From: Massilia psychrophila | GTDB taxonomy: Bacteria > Pseudomonadota > Gammaproteobacteria > Burkholderiales > Burkholderiaceae_D | DNA: 54,700 nucleotides | Direction of reading: 5' to 3' | Assembly: GCF_002760665.1 (NCBI RefSeq) | Contig: NZ_PDOB01000031.1 | Coordinates: 1 to 54,700 of the forward strand | Shown here: piece by piece, positions 36,984-46,393 of the stretch | How the letters are laid out: every line of letters starts with the position of its first letter | Numbering within the stretch: the stretch's first letter is position 1 | Made by a program: the position numbers and the translations under genes | Notes under the pieces: model-generated | What the model was told of the DNA's origin: nothing | The model's database searches: none | The model's input: only the letters and a program-made list of their open reading frames with translations

Positions 36984-37312
36984 CAGCTCGACAGAGCCGC
37001 CTGAGCCGTAGCGCTAGTCGCGGAGTGAAAACAGGCGGTTTTGGTGCGGCGCAGCAAAATCACGCCGGCTTTGCAATTCATAGAGTGATCCGGTTGACGA
37101 GTTCCCCAATACGTTTGATTCGTATCAAACCCGCGATAGCGTGGTGCCCTAGCCTTGGTATCTCGTGCTGAAGGCCGGCATCGCGTTCGATACAAATGCG
37201 ATGTAAGGCGTTCGGTATGTAGCCGCTGCGATGGCGCAAGCGTTCGGCGGGTCAAGCCTGCCACATGCGCCTACATCGCAATCCAATTTACGACCATTTC
37301 CTGAGGTTTTTA
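36984..37312. other. Intergenic region before the phasin gene
   Basis: 329 bases with no convincing gene. It contains a perfect inverted repeat at 37113-37130 (listed separately) and presumably the phasin promoter. The left end may include further debris of the decayed membrane-protein gene. Confidence 0.45.
37113..37130. promoter_or_regulatory. Perfect 7-bp inverted repeat upstream of the phasin gene
   Basis: GTTTGAT (37113-37119), a 4-base TCGT spacer and ATCAAAC (37124-37130) form a perfect palindrome; a second, overlapping inverted pair ATACG/CGTAT lies at 37109-37125. No T-run follows, so it is more likely a protein-binding site than a terminator. Confidence 0.5.
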
Positions 37313-37954
37313 ATGTATCCATTCGCTCAATCCGTTACCCCCGCTGTGCGTACTCATATGGACGCGCACATGTCGTTTGTAAACGACATCTCGAAATCGT
37401 TTTTCCATTCTTTTCAGCAAGTGTGCGACCTGAACATCCAGCTGGCCCAGACCATGCTGGAAGAAACCACGCTGGCCAGCCAGCAAGCAATGTCCCAATC
37501 GCGTCCGACTGAAGCGCTCAGCGCTGCCAGCGTGCATGCTCAGCCGGCAGCTGAAAAGCTGCGCGCCTATCAACAGCATGTCTCTCGCGTGGCGGCCGAT
37601 GCCCAGGTCGACCTGGCCCGTGTGACCGAGCAGCACGTGCAGGAAACCAGCCGCACGGCCAAGGCTTTGGCCGATGAAGTGCAGCGCGCCGCTTCCGAAG
37701 AAACCGAGCGTGGCCTGCGTACCCAGCAGGAAACCATGCGCAAGTTCAGCGATCCGTTCCAGAACACCGCGGCACGCGGCAATGGTGGCTCCGCCAGCAT
37801 GCAGGGTGCCAACGGCGGTAGCCATATGGGCGGTTCAAGCGACTCGCCTACGGCCAACAGCGGCCAGCAAAGTGCTGCCGGCCAGTCCGGCCAGTCCGGC
37901 CAACCTGGGCAATCGTCCAAGCCGGGTTCCCCTGGCGCGCGCAAGGATTCGTAA
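37313..37954 (+). CDS. Phasin-family granule-associated protein
   Basis: A 213-residue protein. Residues 1-145 form an amphipathic, mostly helical phasin-like region (MYPFAQSVTPAVRTHMDAH, FHSFQQVCDLNIQLAQTMLE, AADAQVDLARVTEQHVQETS). Residues 150-213 are a low-complexity tail rich in Gly, Ser and Gln with repeated GQSGQ units. Phasins coat polyhydroxyalkanoate granules. I chose the ATG at 37313 with an AGG-containing site 8 bases upstream; the upstream in-frame ATG at 37265 lies in non-phasin sequence. Confidence 0.82.
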   Translation: MYPFAQSVTPAVRTHMDAHMSFVNDISKSFFHSFQQVCDLNIQLAQTMLEETTLASQQAMSQSRPTEALSAASVHAQPAAEKLRAYQQHVSRVAADAQVDLARVTEQHVQETSRTAKALADEVQRAASEETERGLRTQQETMRKFSDPFQNTAARGNGGSASMQGANGGSHMGGSSDSPTANSGQQSAAGQSGQSGQPGQSSKPGSPGARKDS

Positions 37955-38117
37955 GCGGGCCAACGCCTGGGCTTGCCGGGGCTCGGCCGACGGTGGAAAA
38001 AGGCGGCACTGAAAAAAACCGCATCGACAATAGGCAGTACCAAATAAAATGGCTGTACCGGGTTTCCGGTGCGGCTTTCTTTCGCCTGCAATCGTCGAGT
38101 TCGCCCGCCGGGGCTGG

Positions 38118-39336
38118 TCAGGCAGCACGCGCCCTGGCCCGCTGCTCGTGGTTGACGGCATCGACCCCCGCCTTGCCGAGGCCGAACAGCGGCTGCAACG
38201 GCGGACAGCGGCGCACCACCTCGAAGATGGCGAAGCTGGCCGTCAACGTCAGCACCACCAGCACAATGGCTTCGATGCCGGGCGCAAACCGCACCGGCTT
38301 GAGCGCGTGCGCCATCGAGACGATCAGGGTCTGGTGCACGATATACACCGGGAACACTGCCTGCGCCAGATAGCGCCGCCTGGCGTTGTCGACATCGAGA
38401 TGGCGGTGCGCGAAGCCGATGGCAGCAACGATCGCGCTCCATTGACACAGGCCGTACACCGTCCGGTGCAGCGGGTTCAACCACGTCCACACCTGCTCCG
38501 GCACCAGTCCATCCGGCAGCGAATAGCAGATCTTCAGCAGGGCCCAGCAAGCCAGCGCGAGGCCCAGGCCATACCAGCGGCCGGCGTCAAACCGCGCCCA
38601 GGCGGGACGCTGGCACGCTAGCATGGCGCCGAGCAGGAACAGGGAAAAGTACAGCGCGTGGTTGTACCAGTCGCCGAACAGGGCGTTCGTCTGGGGAAAG
38701 TGCGGCTGCAGCAGGACGCGCGCCAGCGCCAGTAGCGCCGCCGGCAACACGATCAGCTTCCAGCCGATCAGCAAATCGGCCACACGCGCCGACCAGGCGT
38801 CGAAACGCCCGCCCAACGCCAATGCCAGCGCGCCCAGTACCAGCGTGTACACCCACAGGTAGGCGACGAACCACAGGTGATTCCAGGTCGGCAGGATCAG
38901 GTGGGCGCCGGCAGCGCTGACGAAGCCGCGGTAATTGTGCAGGTAGAGCTGCATGAAATCAAGATAGCTGCCCTGGTAGGCGTACTTTTTCGATGACCTC
39001 GAAATACGGCTGCGGCGGAACGATCAGCAGCATGCCGAACAGCAGCGGCACCAGCAGCCGCCAGCTGCGTTGGCGCATGAACGCGCAGGCACTGCATTTG
39101 ACCAGCATGAAGCGCGACGCCGCCCCGGAAACCAGGAACAGCAGGCCGAGCCGCCACGGCGACGACAGGAACATATACGACTCCAGCGTGTCGCTGGCGA
39201 ACGGGCTTTTGACGTGCCAGCCCCACGTCACGTAAACCATCCCGACGTGGTAGAGGATGAGGACGAAGAAGGCGACGATGCGCACCCAATCGAGAAAGTA
39301 CAGGCGGGCGCGGTGGTCGATGTCGGCAGGGTTCAT
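38118..39336 (-). pseudogene. Acyltransferase-3 family membrane protein, frameshifted
   Basis: The gene starts at 39336 with MNPADIDHRARLYFLDWVRI, the typical first helix and His of acyltransferase-3 proteins, and reads well to FEVIEK at 38990. There a run of five T (38986-38990, five A in the coding strand) shifts the frame and a stop follows 8 codons later. With one base fewer, the frame continues YAYQGSYLDFMQLYLHNYRG and runs to 38118. The reconstructed protein is about 405 residues with about ten membrane helices, the normal size for this family, which acylates sugars or glucans. A homopolymer sequencing error is possible, as is true inactivation. Confidence 0.85.
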
Positions 39337-39465
39337 GGCAATCTGTCTGGTGGTGGAAACAAATTCCAGACTAGCCGAGCCCCCCGCGCGTGCGCCAGCA
39401 AAATGGGGCGAAGCGGGACGTGGGTGGGGCGGGCCGGTGTTTTGCCACCTTCTGAAGCAGTGCTG

Positions 39466-40022
39466 CTAGAGCCGTTGGATCACGCCCGGACGGTACTGGC
39501 GGCTGCACGGAACGCGCGCGCCGCCGCGCAGCACCAGCTCGCAATCGCCCTTGTCGAGCGCGACGACGTGCTCGATCCAGCTCAGTTGCACCGCCGCGCG
39601 CCGGTGGCAGCGCGCAAAGCCCGCGCCGAGCTTGTCGAGCAAGCCGCCCAAGGTCTGGCGCATCAGCCGATGCTCGAGCGCGCAGTGCAGCACGACGTAA
39701 TTGTCGGCCGTCTCGATCCAGCCGATCTGCTCGACGCGCACCACCCGCGTCATGCCGCGCTCGGTCACCAGCAACTGGCGCACCGGATGGCCGTCGCCGA
39801 CGGCCGGCAGCACAGGGGCTGCGGGCTGCGGCCAGCCGCTCGCGCAGGCGTCCCAGCGCGCGTTGCAATCGCGCGAGGTCGAAGGGCTTTTGCAGGTAGT
39901 CGATGGCATTCATCGACGCCATCGCGCGCTTCGTCGATCGCGTCGATGTCAGATTCGCGCTCGAGCATGCGGCGCAGCTTGTCGCGCGCCGGCCGTTCGT
40001 CGTCGACGATCAGCACCCGCAC
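39466..40022 (-). pseudogene. LytTR-type response regulator with a deleted receiver core
   Basis: The start MRVLIVDDERPARDKLRRML at 40022 is a normal AlgR/LytR receiver N-terminus with the acidic DDE. After about 35 codons the sequence jumps to NAIDYLQKPFDLARLQRALG, the last helix of a receiver, in a different frame (junction near 39915-39925). About 60 residues holding the phospho-accepting Asp are missing. A second frameshift near 39835-39850 precedes an intact LytTR DNA-binding domain (RVEQIGWIETADNYVVLHCA) that ends at 39466. No single frame gives a working protein. The start overlaps the kinase gene by 13 bases, as in intact LytSR-type pairs. Confidence 0.85.
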
Positions 40023-41071
40023 GACAGCTCCATCCGCGCCCGCACGCCGGCCGGCGCCAGCTGCACCAGCGACAGGCTGGCGTCGCCGTGGTACAGCACC
40101 GCCAGCCGCTCGCGCAGGTTCCTGATGCCGATGCCGGGCCTGCCGGTGGTGTGTTCGCCACCCAGCACGCCGCTGTCGTCATCGAGCGTCACGCACAGCC
40201 GTCCGCCCTCGCGCGCAACCGACACCGTGATGCGGGTCGGCTCGCGGCGCCGTTCGACGGTGTGCTTGAAGATGTTTTCCAACAACGGCTGGATGCTCAT
40301 TAACGGCAGCATGCAGCCGAGTGCGTCGTCGTCGATGCGCCAGGCGATGTCGAGCCGGTCGCCATAACGCTGCTGCATGACCTGCGCATAACCGCGCACC
40401 AGCCGCAGTTCGCTCGATAGCGGCGTTTCGTGCAGTTCGCCGGCATCCAACGTGGCGCGCAGCACGTCGGCCAGCCCGTTCAGGGTGGCATCGGCCCGGT
40501 CGACATCGGTGTGCATCAGCGACGACACCGTATTGAGCGCGTTGAACAGGAAATGCGGCTGCATCTGCTGCGTCAGGCGCTGCAACTGGGCCTGGCGCAG
40601 CAGGGCGTTCGACGTTTCCGCGCGCAATTTTTCCTCTAGCAGCTCCTGGTACGACAGCAGACCGAACCGGATCACCGTGAACAGGCCGATGAAAACGCTG
40701 ATCTTGAGCGACTCGTAGACGAACAGCTCCGGCCATGGCCGGTGCGTGTAGGTCGAATTGGCCAGCGCGTAGGCCGCGTGGCGGATGCCGAAGGCGAGCG
40801 GCGTGAATAACAGCCAGAAGAACGGCAGCCACAATGCCTGGATGGCGAACCAGCGCCACGGCCGCGCCAGCAGGTAGGCGTGGCGCCGCGTGAAATGGTG
40901 CTGCACCAGCAGCAGGCTTGTTACCACCAGCATCGACGAGCTCTCCCACAGGAGCGGCTGCCACAGCGCGTCGCCGTCCTGATTGCGCAAATAATCTTGC
41001 ACGGCGACCCAGGCGAGCAGCATCCAGAACAGGAAATAGGCGAGGCCGAAGGCGAGGCGGGCGCGGGTCAT
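40010..41071 (-). CDS. LytS-type sensor histidine kinase
   Basis: A 353-residue kinase. About four membrane helices fill residues 5-150 (FGLAYFLFWMLLAWVAV, LVVTSLLLVQ, FAIQALWLPFFWLLFTP, ISVFIGLFTVIRFGLL). The His-kinase domain follows with LTQQMQPHFLFNALNTVSSL (phospho-accepting His) and an ATPase region with PLLENIFKHTVE (N box) and RPGIGIRNLRERL (G box). I used the ATG at 41071; an upstream TTG at 41098 is possible. All motifs needed for activity are visible, but the cognate response regulator downstream is broken, so the kinase is either useless or works with a regulator elsewhere. Confidence 0.9.
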   Translation of the reverse strand: MTRARLAFGLAYFLFWMLLAWVAVQDYLRNQDGDALWQPLLWESSSMLVVTSLLLVQHHFTRRHAYLLARPWRWFAIQALWLPFFWLLFTPLAFGIRHAAYALANSTYTHRPWPELFVYESLKISVFIGLFTVIRFGLLSYQELLEEKLRAETSNALLRQAQLQRLTQQMQPHFLFNALNTVSSLMHTDVDRADATLNGLADVLRATLDAGELHETPLSSELRLVRGYAQVMQQRYGDRLDIAWRIDDDALGCMLPLMSIQPLLENIFKHTVERRREPTRITVSVAREGGRLCVTLDDDSGVLGGEHTTGRPGIGIRNLRERLAVLYHGDASLSLVQLAPAGVRARMELSCGC

Positions 41072-41115
41072 CACGCGGGGCAGGGAACGGGGCGACAACC
41101 AGTCCGCAAGCCGAC

Positions 41116-41142
41116 GCTGCTGCCGCTGCTGCCGCTGCTGCC
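41116..41142. repeat. Three tandem copies of a 9-bp unit
   Basis: GCTGCTGCC is repeated three times directly after the stop codon of the FHA gene (whose stop is at 41144-41146), in the short gap before the kinase gene. It is a simple-sequence tract without an evident role. Confidence 0.8.
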
Positions 41143-41143
41143 T

Positions 41144-42124
41144 TTAGGCGTCGTCGTCATCGTCGACGGCGCCGTCATTGACCTTGCGCGTGCGCTCGGC
41201 GTCGAGCCGGGCCTTCATGGCGCCGACCTTGTCCATAAACTCGCCAACCTGGTGGTCGCCCGCGACCCGCATCGTCGGCGGCAGCAGCACCGACATATAA
41301 AGTTCATCGCCAAGCCGTCCGCTGCGCTGCTCGTTGCTGATCAGGGTCAGGCCGGAGCCGAGTAGCGCAATAATGCAGCAGGTCACGGCGAACTTGCGGG
41401 CGTTGTTCGGCTTGACGGTGGACAGGTGGAAGTACAGCATGCCGGCCACCAGCAAAATTGCCACATGCGAGCCATAGCGCGTGATCGCCTCGAACGAAAA
41501 CGAATACGCCACCACGCTCGACAACAGCTTGAAGACGGTGACGGCGGCGAAGCCGCAACCGAAGATGAACAGGTGGCGCCCGAGCCGCGCATGGCGGCCA
41601 AACAGGCGGTTGGCGAAGGCCCACGCGCCGCCCCACACCAGGCCGGCAGCGATGCCGTACGCCAGTGCCTGCAGGTAGCGGATCAGCTGGAACGACTGGG
41701 TGTCGTTGAGCCACACGGTCAGTACCGAAAACACCCCGATCAGGAACATGCCGACCAGGCCGGGCATGCCGCCTTCCCACGCGTGCATGGTACGGTCGAG
41801 CTGCTCGTCGGGCACCGGGAAGTCGGCGGCGCGCACGCGCAGCATGGTGTGGCCGAGCCTGACCACGGTGTCGCCGCTCATCACCAGGCTCGATTTGCGC
41901 TTGCCCTGGTGGACTACGCCGTTCCGGGTGCCCAGGTCGCGCAGCACCAGGCGTCCGTCAGGGTCCGATTCAATGATGGCGTGGCGCGCGGCGCAGTGCG
42001 AGTCGTCGACGATGAAGTCGTTGTCGTAGCCGCGCCCGAGGCGGATCGGCAGCGACCCGACCTGGTGACGGTGCAGCACGTCGCCGTTGCGCGCCAGCGT
42101 TTCGACGAAATAAGAGGCGGTCAT
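41144..42124 (-). CDS. FHA-domain integral membrane protein
   Basis: A 326-residue protein. Residues about 1-95 form a forkhead-associated domain, which binds phosphothreonine: LPIRLGRGYDNDFIVDD, then SHCAARHAII and LRDLGTRNGVVHQGK keep the GR, SH-like and NG signature positions. Five membrane helices follow at about 123-142, 149-176, 182-207, 212-232 and 240-260, then a C-terminal soluble segment ending in an Asp run (DDDDDA). The start overlaps the protease stop as ATGA. It may recruit phosphorylated partners to the membrane and signal to or from the protease. Confidence 0.88.
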   Translation of the reverse strand: MTASYFVETLARNGDVLHRHQVGSLPIRLGRGYDNDFIVDDSHCAARHAIIESDPDGRLVLRDLGTRNGVVHQGKRKSSLVMSGDTVVRLGHTMLRVRAADFPVPDEQLDRTMHAWEGGMPGLVGMFLIGVFSVLTVWLNDTQSFQLIRYLQALAYGIAAGLVWGGAWAFANRLFGRHARLGRHLFIFGCGFAAVTVFKLLSSVVAYSFSFEAITRYGSHVAILLVAGMLYFHLSTVKPNNARKFAVTCCIIALLGSGLTLISNEQRSGRLGDELYMSVLLPPTMRVAGDHQVGEFMDKVGAMKARLDAERTRKVNDGAVDDDDDA

Positions 42125-43554
42125 TGTCGGCTCCCGCGCCCCAACGTGTCGAGAAAGGCGCGGGTGGTGCGCATGCCGTTTTCGTACGACACGCCGGAGA
42201 CGTCGATGCGGCTTTGCAGGCTGGCCTTGGCGTCGTCGGTGGTGGCGGTCATCAAGGTAAAATTGTACAGGCCGGCGAATTTGCGGTAGGCGCGCACGCA
42301 GGTGACGGCCCGCAGCGGCACGCTGCGGGTGACGACGAACTGTTCGGTGCAAGATGGGCCGGTCAGGCGCGTGTCCTTGTTCGATCCGAGGTTGTCGACC
42401 TTGAACAGGGTGGTGGCGAGCACCGAGAAGCGTATCTTGTCGAGGCTTGCCGAGCGCACGTACTGGTGGGTCATCGCCATGTGGCCGGTCTGCTGCGACT
42501 CCGACACGAAGATTGCCGACTCCATCGAGCAGCTGATGGTGTCGGCGGTGAACGACGCTTCGGCTTTCACGTTCGAGCGCCCCCAGCAGCGCACCTGCTC
42601 GGATTCGCGCACCGGCACCAGGTAGGGTCCCATCATCTTGGTCGCCAGCGGCGCATCGAGCAGGCGGTCAACCATCGCCTTCTGGTGCGCCAGCAGCTGC
42701 TGGCCGATCAGCGGGTTGAAGTCCTTCGGCGGCGCGGTTTGAAGCGCGACTTTTTTCAGCAATTCCTGGGCATAGCGCACCGGCACCAGGAAGCTGACCA
42801 GTTCACCGTCGCGCCGCTTCGACACGTTGACGCCGGCGACGTCGCCCGATACCGTCACGCTGGGGCCGCCGCTCATGCCCGAGTTGATCGGGCCGGTAAA
42901 CATCAACTGGTCGTAGAAGCTGCGTGTGATGACGCCGTTGTACGAGCCTTCCGAAATGGCGAAGCCGAGGTCGAGCGGATTGCCGAGCGAATACAGGTAC
43001 TGGCCCTGTGTCAGCTTGGCCAGCTTTTCCGGCAGGTTGAAAAAGCCTGTCCCCTCGCGGTTGATGCGCACCACCGCCAGGTCGTGCAGCACGTCGACCG
43101 CCAGCAGTTCGACCGGGCCGCGCTTGCCGTCGGTGTCGACGTATTCGCCGATATACACGTCCGGGTCGAGCGCCATCTGCGACACCACGTGGTAGTTGGT
43201 CAGCACCAGGTTGCTGGTGCCGACCATGAAGCCGGAGCCGACCGTCGACTGGCTGCGCCCGTTTTTGAGCAGCATGCGAATCTGCAGCAGGTCGGCCTTG
43301 GCCTTGGCGTACAGGTTCTGCGCCGCCGATGACGGCAGCGGCAGCGCCGGGTTGGCCTCGTCTTCGGTGGGGGGCGTGGCCGCGGGCGGGCCGCCAGGCT
43401 GGATCGCCGGCGCCAGCGTTTGGGCCGGGGCCGGGTTGGTCAGCGGCGCGCGCTGGTTCGCAGTCTGTTGCGGGCTCTGGCGCGCCGATTGCGCCGTGGC
43501 AAGCGCGGCGGCGCACAAGCAGGCCAAAAAGGCGGCGGGCAATACAAATTTCAT
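42121..43554 (-). CDS. Exported trypsin-like serine protease with a unique C-terminal domain
   Basis: A 477-residue protein with a signal peptide (MKFVLPAAFLACLCAAALATA), a Gln/Pro/Ala-rich linker to about residue 80, and an S1C/S1-like protease domain at about 95-280. The catalytic triad is visible: His in LVLTNYHVVSQ, Asp in VLHDLAVVRI, Ser in NSGMSGGPSVT. No PDZ domain follows; instead about 190 residues of unrecognised sequence with several Cys (EQVRCWGRSN, TISCSMESA, GPSCTEQF, AVTCVRAY) form a second domain. I used the ATG at 43554. ribA ends 72 bases upstream on the same strand, and the stop overlaps the FHA gene. Confidence 0.88.
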   Translation of the reverse strand: MKFVLPAAFLACLCAAALATAQSARQSPQQTANQRAPLTNPAPAQTLAPAIQPGGPPAATPPTEDEANPALPLPSSAAQNLYAKAKADLLQIRMLLKNGRSQSTVGSGFMVGTSNLVLTNYHVVSQMALDPDVYIGEYVDTDGKRGPVELLAVDVLHDLAVVRINREGTGFFNLPEKLAKLTQGQYLYSLGNPLDLGFAISEGSYNGVITRSFYDQLMFTGPINSGMSGGPSVTVSGDVAGVNVSKRRDGELVSFLVPVRYAQELLKKVALQTAPPKDFNPLIGQQLLAHQKAMVDRLLDAPLATKMMGPYLVPVRESEQVRCWGRSNVKAEASFTADTISCSMESAIFVSESQQTGHMAMTHQYVRSASLDKIRFSVLATTLFKVDNLGSNKDTRLTGPSCTEQFVVTRSVPLRAVTCVRAYRKFAGLYNFTLMTATTDDAKASLQSRIDVSGVSYENGMRTTRAFLDTLGRGSRQ

Positions 43555-43626
43555 GCAATCCTCAGTAACAAGACATGTTTGCGATCTTGCCACCAGCATA
43601 ACGTATCTTGCGCGACCGGGCGACCC

Positions 43627-44271
43627 CTACAGCTCGCCGTCTTCGGCGACCGCTTCCGCCAGCGGCGTCATCAAGTGGCCCAGCTTGGCCTCTTTGGTAT
43701 TAAGGTAGCTGTTGTTGAACGCGTTGCGGTTGACCAGCAGCGGCACCCGTTCGGCCACCTCGATGCCGAGTTTTTCCAGCGCGTCGATCTTGCGCGGGTT
43801 GTTCGTCATCAGGCGCAGGCGGGTGATGCCGAACTGGGCGAACATCGGCTGGCACAGCGTGTAATTGCGGGCGTCGGCGTGGAAACCGAGCTGCAGGTTC
43901 GCTTCCACCGTGTCGACGCCGGCTTCCTGCAGGCGGTAGGCGCGCATTTTGTTGACCAGGCCGATGCCGCGCCCTTCCTGGCGCAGGTACAGCAAAATGC
44001 CGCGACCCTCGGCGGCGATCTTGCGCAGCGCTCCTTCGAGCTGGGCGCCGCAATCGCAGCGCTGCGAAAACAGCACGTCGCCGGTCAGGCATTCGGAATG
44101 CACGCGGGCCAGCACCGGTTCGCCGTCGCCGATGTCGCCGAGCGTCATGGCCAGGTGTTCCTTGCCGGTGGCGTGTTCGACAAAGGCGTGCAACGTGAAC
44201 TGGGCCCACGGCGTCGGCAGGGCGCACGACGTGGCGTAGTCCAGCAATTCTTCATTGGCGGTGACGGGCAT
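43627..44271 (-). CDS. ribA: GTP cyclohydrolase II
   Basis: A 214-residue enzyme for the first step of riboflavin synthesis, making 2,5-diamino-6-ribosylamino-pyrimidinone phosphate from GTP. Zinc ligands are in [20 protein letters not shown], and the GTP-binding/catalytic [16 protein letters not shown] and MTNNPRKI motifs are intact. The stand-alone form without a RibB domain is used here. I chose the ATG at 44271; a longer frame to 44409 has no family resemblance. Confidence 0.96.
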   Translation of the reverse strand: MPVTANEELLDYATSCALPTPWAQFTLHAFVEHATGKEHLAMTLGDIGDGEPVLARVHSECLTGDVLFSQRCDCGAQLEGALRKIAAEGRGILLYLRQEGRGIGLVNKMRAYRLQEAGVDTVEANLQLGFHADARNYTLCQPMFAQFGITRLRLMTNNPRKIDALEKLGIEVAERVPLLVNRNAFNNSYLNTKEAKLGHLMTPLAEAVAEDGEL

Positions 44272-44374
44272 GGCGGAGTTCTCGAGTCTATTTCTGTAGC
44301 CGCAAGTGTAGCGGAAAACAGTCCTGCCCGTAGACGGCAAGGCTGTCCACAGGCAATTCAAGCGACTGTAAAGC

Positions 44375-45076
44375 TCAATATGGCAAGTCGAACACCAGCA
44401 CTTCGGCATTCTCGGCCTGGCCCAGCACGATCACCGCCTCGGCGCTGAGCTTGAGCGCATCGCCGCCGGCCAGGACCAGGCCGTTGACGGTGACTTGTCC
44501 GCGGATCACGTGGACATAGCCGGTGCGGCCAGGCGCGAGCCTGTGTTCGAGATGGTCGTGCGGCCCCAGGAGGGCGGCGTAGAGGGCGGCGTCCTGGTGG
44601 ATCAGCACCGAATCTTCACGGCCATCGTTCGACGCCACCAGCCGCAGCCGGCCCTGTTTCGTCTGCGGGGTGAAATGCTTTTCTTCGTAGCTGGGGGCGA
44701 TGCCGGTCACGTTCGGTTGAATCCAGATTTGCAGGAAGTGCACCGGCTCCGTCTTCGAGCCATTGAATTCGCTGTGCCGCACGCTCGAACCGGCGCTCAT
44801 GCGCTGGACGTCGCCGTAATGCAGCACCGAGCCGGTGCCGATGCTGTCCTTGTGCTCAAGCGCGCCTTCCAGCACGTAGGAGATGATTTCCATGTCGCGG
44901 TGGCTGTGGCTGCCAAAGCCCTGGCCGGGGGCTACCCGGTCTTCATTAATGACAAGCAGCGGTCCGAAGCCGGTATGGTTGCGGTCGACGTAGTCGCCGA
45001 ACGAGAACGTATGCTTCGATTGCAGCCAACCGTGGTCGGCATTGCCGCGGTCTTCGCTTTTTCGAACCTGTAACAT
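44375..45076 (-). CDS. Pirin-family protein
   Basis: A 233-residue bicupin. The N-terminal cupin contains [24 protein letters not shown] with the metal-binding His-x-His...Glu pattern, followed by [14 protein letters not shown]. The overall length equals that of E. coli YhhW, a quercetinase. I used the ATG at 45076, which has GGAG 8 bases upstream; an ATG at 45088 would lack a good site. Its substrate is unknown; pirins often act in oxidative or aromatic-compound stress. It stands alone, 103 bases upstream of ribA. Confidence 0.92.
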   Translation of the reverse strand: MLQVRKSEDRGNADHGWLQSKHTFSFGDYVDRNHTGFGPLLVINEDRVAPGQGFGSHSHRDMEIISYVLEGALEHKDSIGTGSVLHYGDVQRMSAGSSVRHSEFNGSKTEPVHFLQIWIQPNVTGIAPSYEEKHFTPQTKQGRLRLVASNDGREDSVLIHQDAALYAALLGPHDHLEHRLAPGRTGYVHVIRGQVTVNGLVLAGGDALKLSAEAVIVLGQAENAEVLVFDLPY

Positions 45077-45397
45077 GAGTTGCTCCATTTCTCGTCTATC
45101 GACGTGCAATAATTTCGATGTAGTCTGCTGCCGCGCTTCTCGAAAAAGCCGATGTGCGCCGCACCAATGGAACGAGTATAGGCGGGAACTCGACAATTAA
45201 AAAACGGATAGTGTTGGGTCCTATGATCGAAAATTTCGAACGCTCATGGCCAAGCGCGCAGGCTGGTTTTCATCGCCGTTACTAACTGGCAAATTTGTAC
45301 GGGCGACAAGGCATGCACAGTGTCATTACAATCTTGGCTTGAATCAATATTTTCAGGTTAATATAGTCGTTAACTGTGTAGATTTGGCAAGTAACAA
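45077..45397. other. Divergent promoter region between the pirin and HDOD genes
   Basis: 321 bases between genes transcribed away from each other. The HDOD-side promoter is described separately. The pirin promoter must lie here too but is not obvious. GTTAA (45357-45361) and TTAAC (45370-45374) form an inverted repeat over the HDOD -10 and start site. Confidence 0.55.
45339..45367 (+). promoter_or_regulatory. Promoter of the HDOD-EAL operon
   Basis: TTGAAT (45339-45344) and TATAGT (45362-45367) are separated by 17 bases. The predicted start near 45374 leaves a 24-base leader. The inverted repeat GTTAA...TTAAC overlaps the -10 element and could bind a regulator. Confidence 0.65.
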
Positions 45398-46393
45398 ATG
45401 ACTTTTTCGAATCCTCTTCCCCTGGTGTTTTTTCGCGTTTTGGCCGAGCGCGGCGGCAAGCCAGCCGGCTTGCTGCTCGACCTTGGCTTTGACGCCGACG
45501 CTGCCGGTGTGTTGCCACTGTTCGGCAGTGAAGCTTTCGCCGGCCTGTCCGCCAGCCTGGCCTGCTTTTATCAATCGCAGCTTGACCCCGCGCTGGGGGC
45601 GGCCTTGCAGGACACCGGCTGGCAGCCGCTCGCTGGCGGATCGGTGTGCCGGATCGACGACCGCCTGGCCATCGAGCTGCTGGCGCCGGAGGTAGCCTGG
45701 GTCGACGGCGACTGGTGCATGGCGCCGCCGCCGAAGTCTTCCAGCGCCCAGGCCGCGTCCCGCGTCCATGCGCTACAGATGGTGCAACTGGTCGCCGCCG
45801 ACGCCGACACCCACGAAATCGAAGCGCTGCTGCGGCGCGACCCGACGCTGTCGTACAACCTGCTGCGGCTGGTTAATTCGCTTGGCGTCGGCAGCGGCCG
45901 GCGCATCACCAGCTTCGCACAGGCGCTGCTGATGCTCGGGCGTCAGCAACTGCGCCGCTGGCTCAACCTGATGCTGTTCGCCGCGCGCCAAGACGACGTC
46001 CGCTCGGCCATGCTGCTCTCGCGCGTCGCGCTGCGCGCCCGCGCGCTCGAGCTGCTCGCCAAGTCGGGCGGACTGGACAAGAACACCCAGGAACAAGGCT
46101 TCATGACCGGCATGTTCTCGCTGCTCGGCGTGTTGTTCGGCATGCCGCTGGGCGAATTGTTGGCGCCGCTGGCGCTGGGCGAAGCGGTGCATGCCGCGCT
46201 GCTGCGGCGCGAAGGCGAGCTTGGCGCGCTGCTGGCGCTGTTCGAAACGGCCGAGCGCGGCGACCTGGAGGGCGTGGCCGCCCGGCTCGACGCCTTGCAG
46301 ATCCCGCGCCAAGAATTCAACGACGCGATGGTCGACGCTGCGATCTGGATGCAGGCGGCACTGCGCGAAATCTCGGGCCAGCCGAATGCTTGA
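45398..46393 (+). CDS. HDOD-domain signalling protein
   Basis: A 331-residue protein. Residues about 130-320 form an HDOD domain: HEIEALLRRDPTLSYNLLRLVN and the RITSFAQALLMLGRQQLRRW segment are typical, and the metal-binding His-Asp of true HD hydrolases is not conserved. The N-terminal 125 residues resemble the partial EAL domain seen in YuxH-like EAL-HDOD proteins but without an EAL motif. HDOD proteins act as scaffolds in second-messenger signalling. It overlaps the next gene by 8 bases, so the two are co-translated. Confidence 0.85.
   Translation: MTFSNPLPLVFFRVLAERGGKPAGLLLDLGFDADAAGVLPLFGSEAFAGLSASLACFYQSQLDPALGAALQDTGWQPLAGGSVCRIDDRLAIELLAPEVAWVDGDWCMAPPPKSSSAQAASRVHALQMVQLVAADADTHEIEALLRRDPTLSYNLLRLVNSLGVGSGRRITSFAQALLMLGRQQLRRWLNLMLFAARQDDVRSAMLLSRVALRARALELLAKSGGLDKNTQEQGFMTGMFSLLGVLFGMPLGELLAPLALGEAVHAALLRREGELGALLALFETAERGDLEGVAARLDALQIPRQEFNDAMVDAAIWMQAALREISGQPNA

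Noticed and set aside
37265-37312. Upstream extension of the phasin gene to the ATG at 37265
   Set aside because: The added 16 residues have no phasin character and the ATG at 37313 has a better-placed ribosome site.
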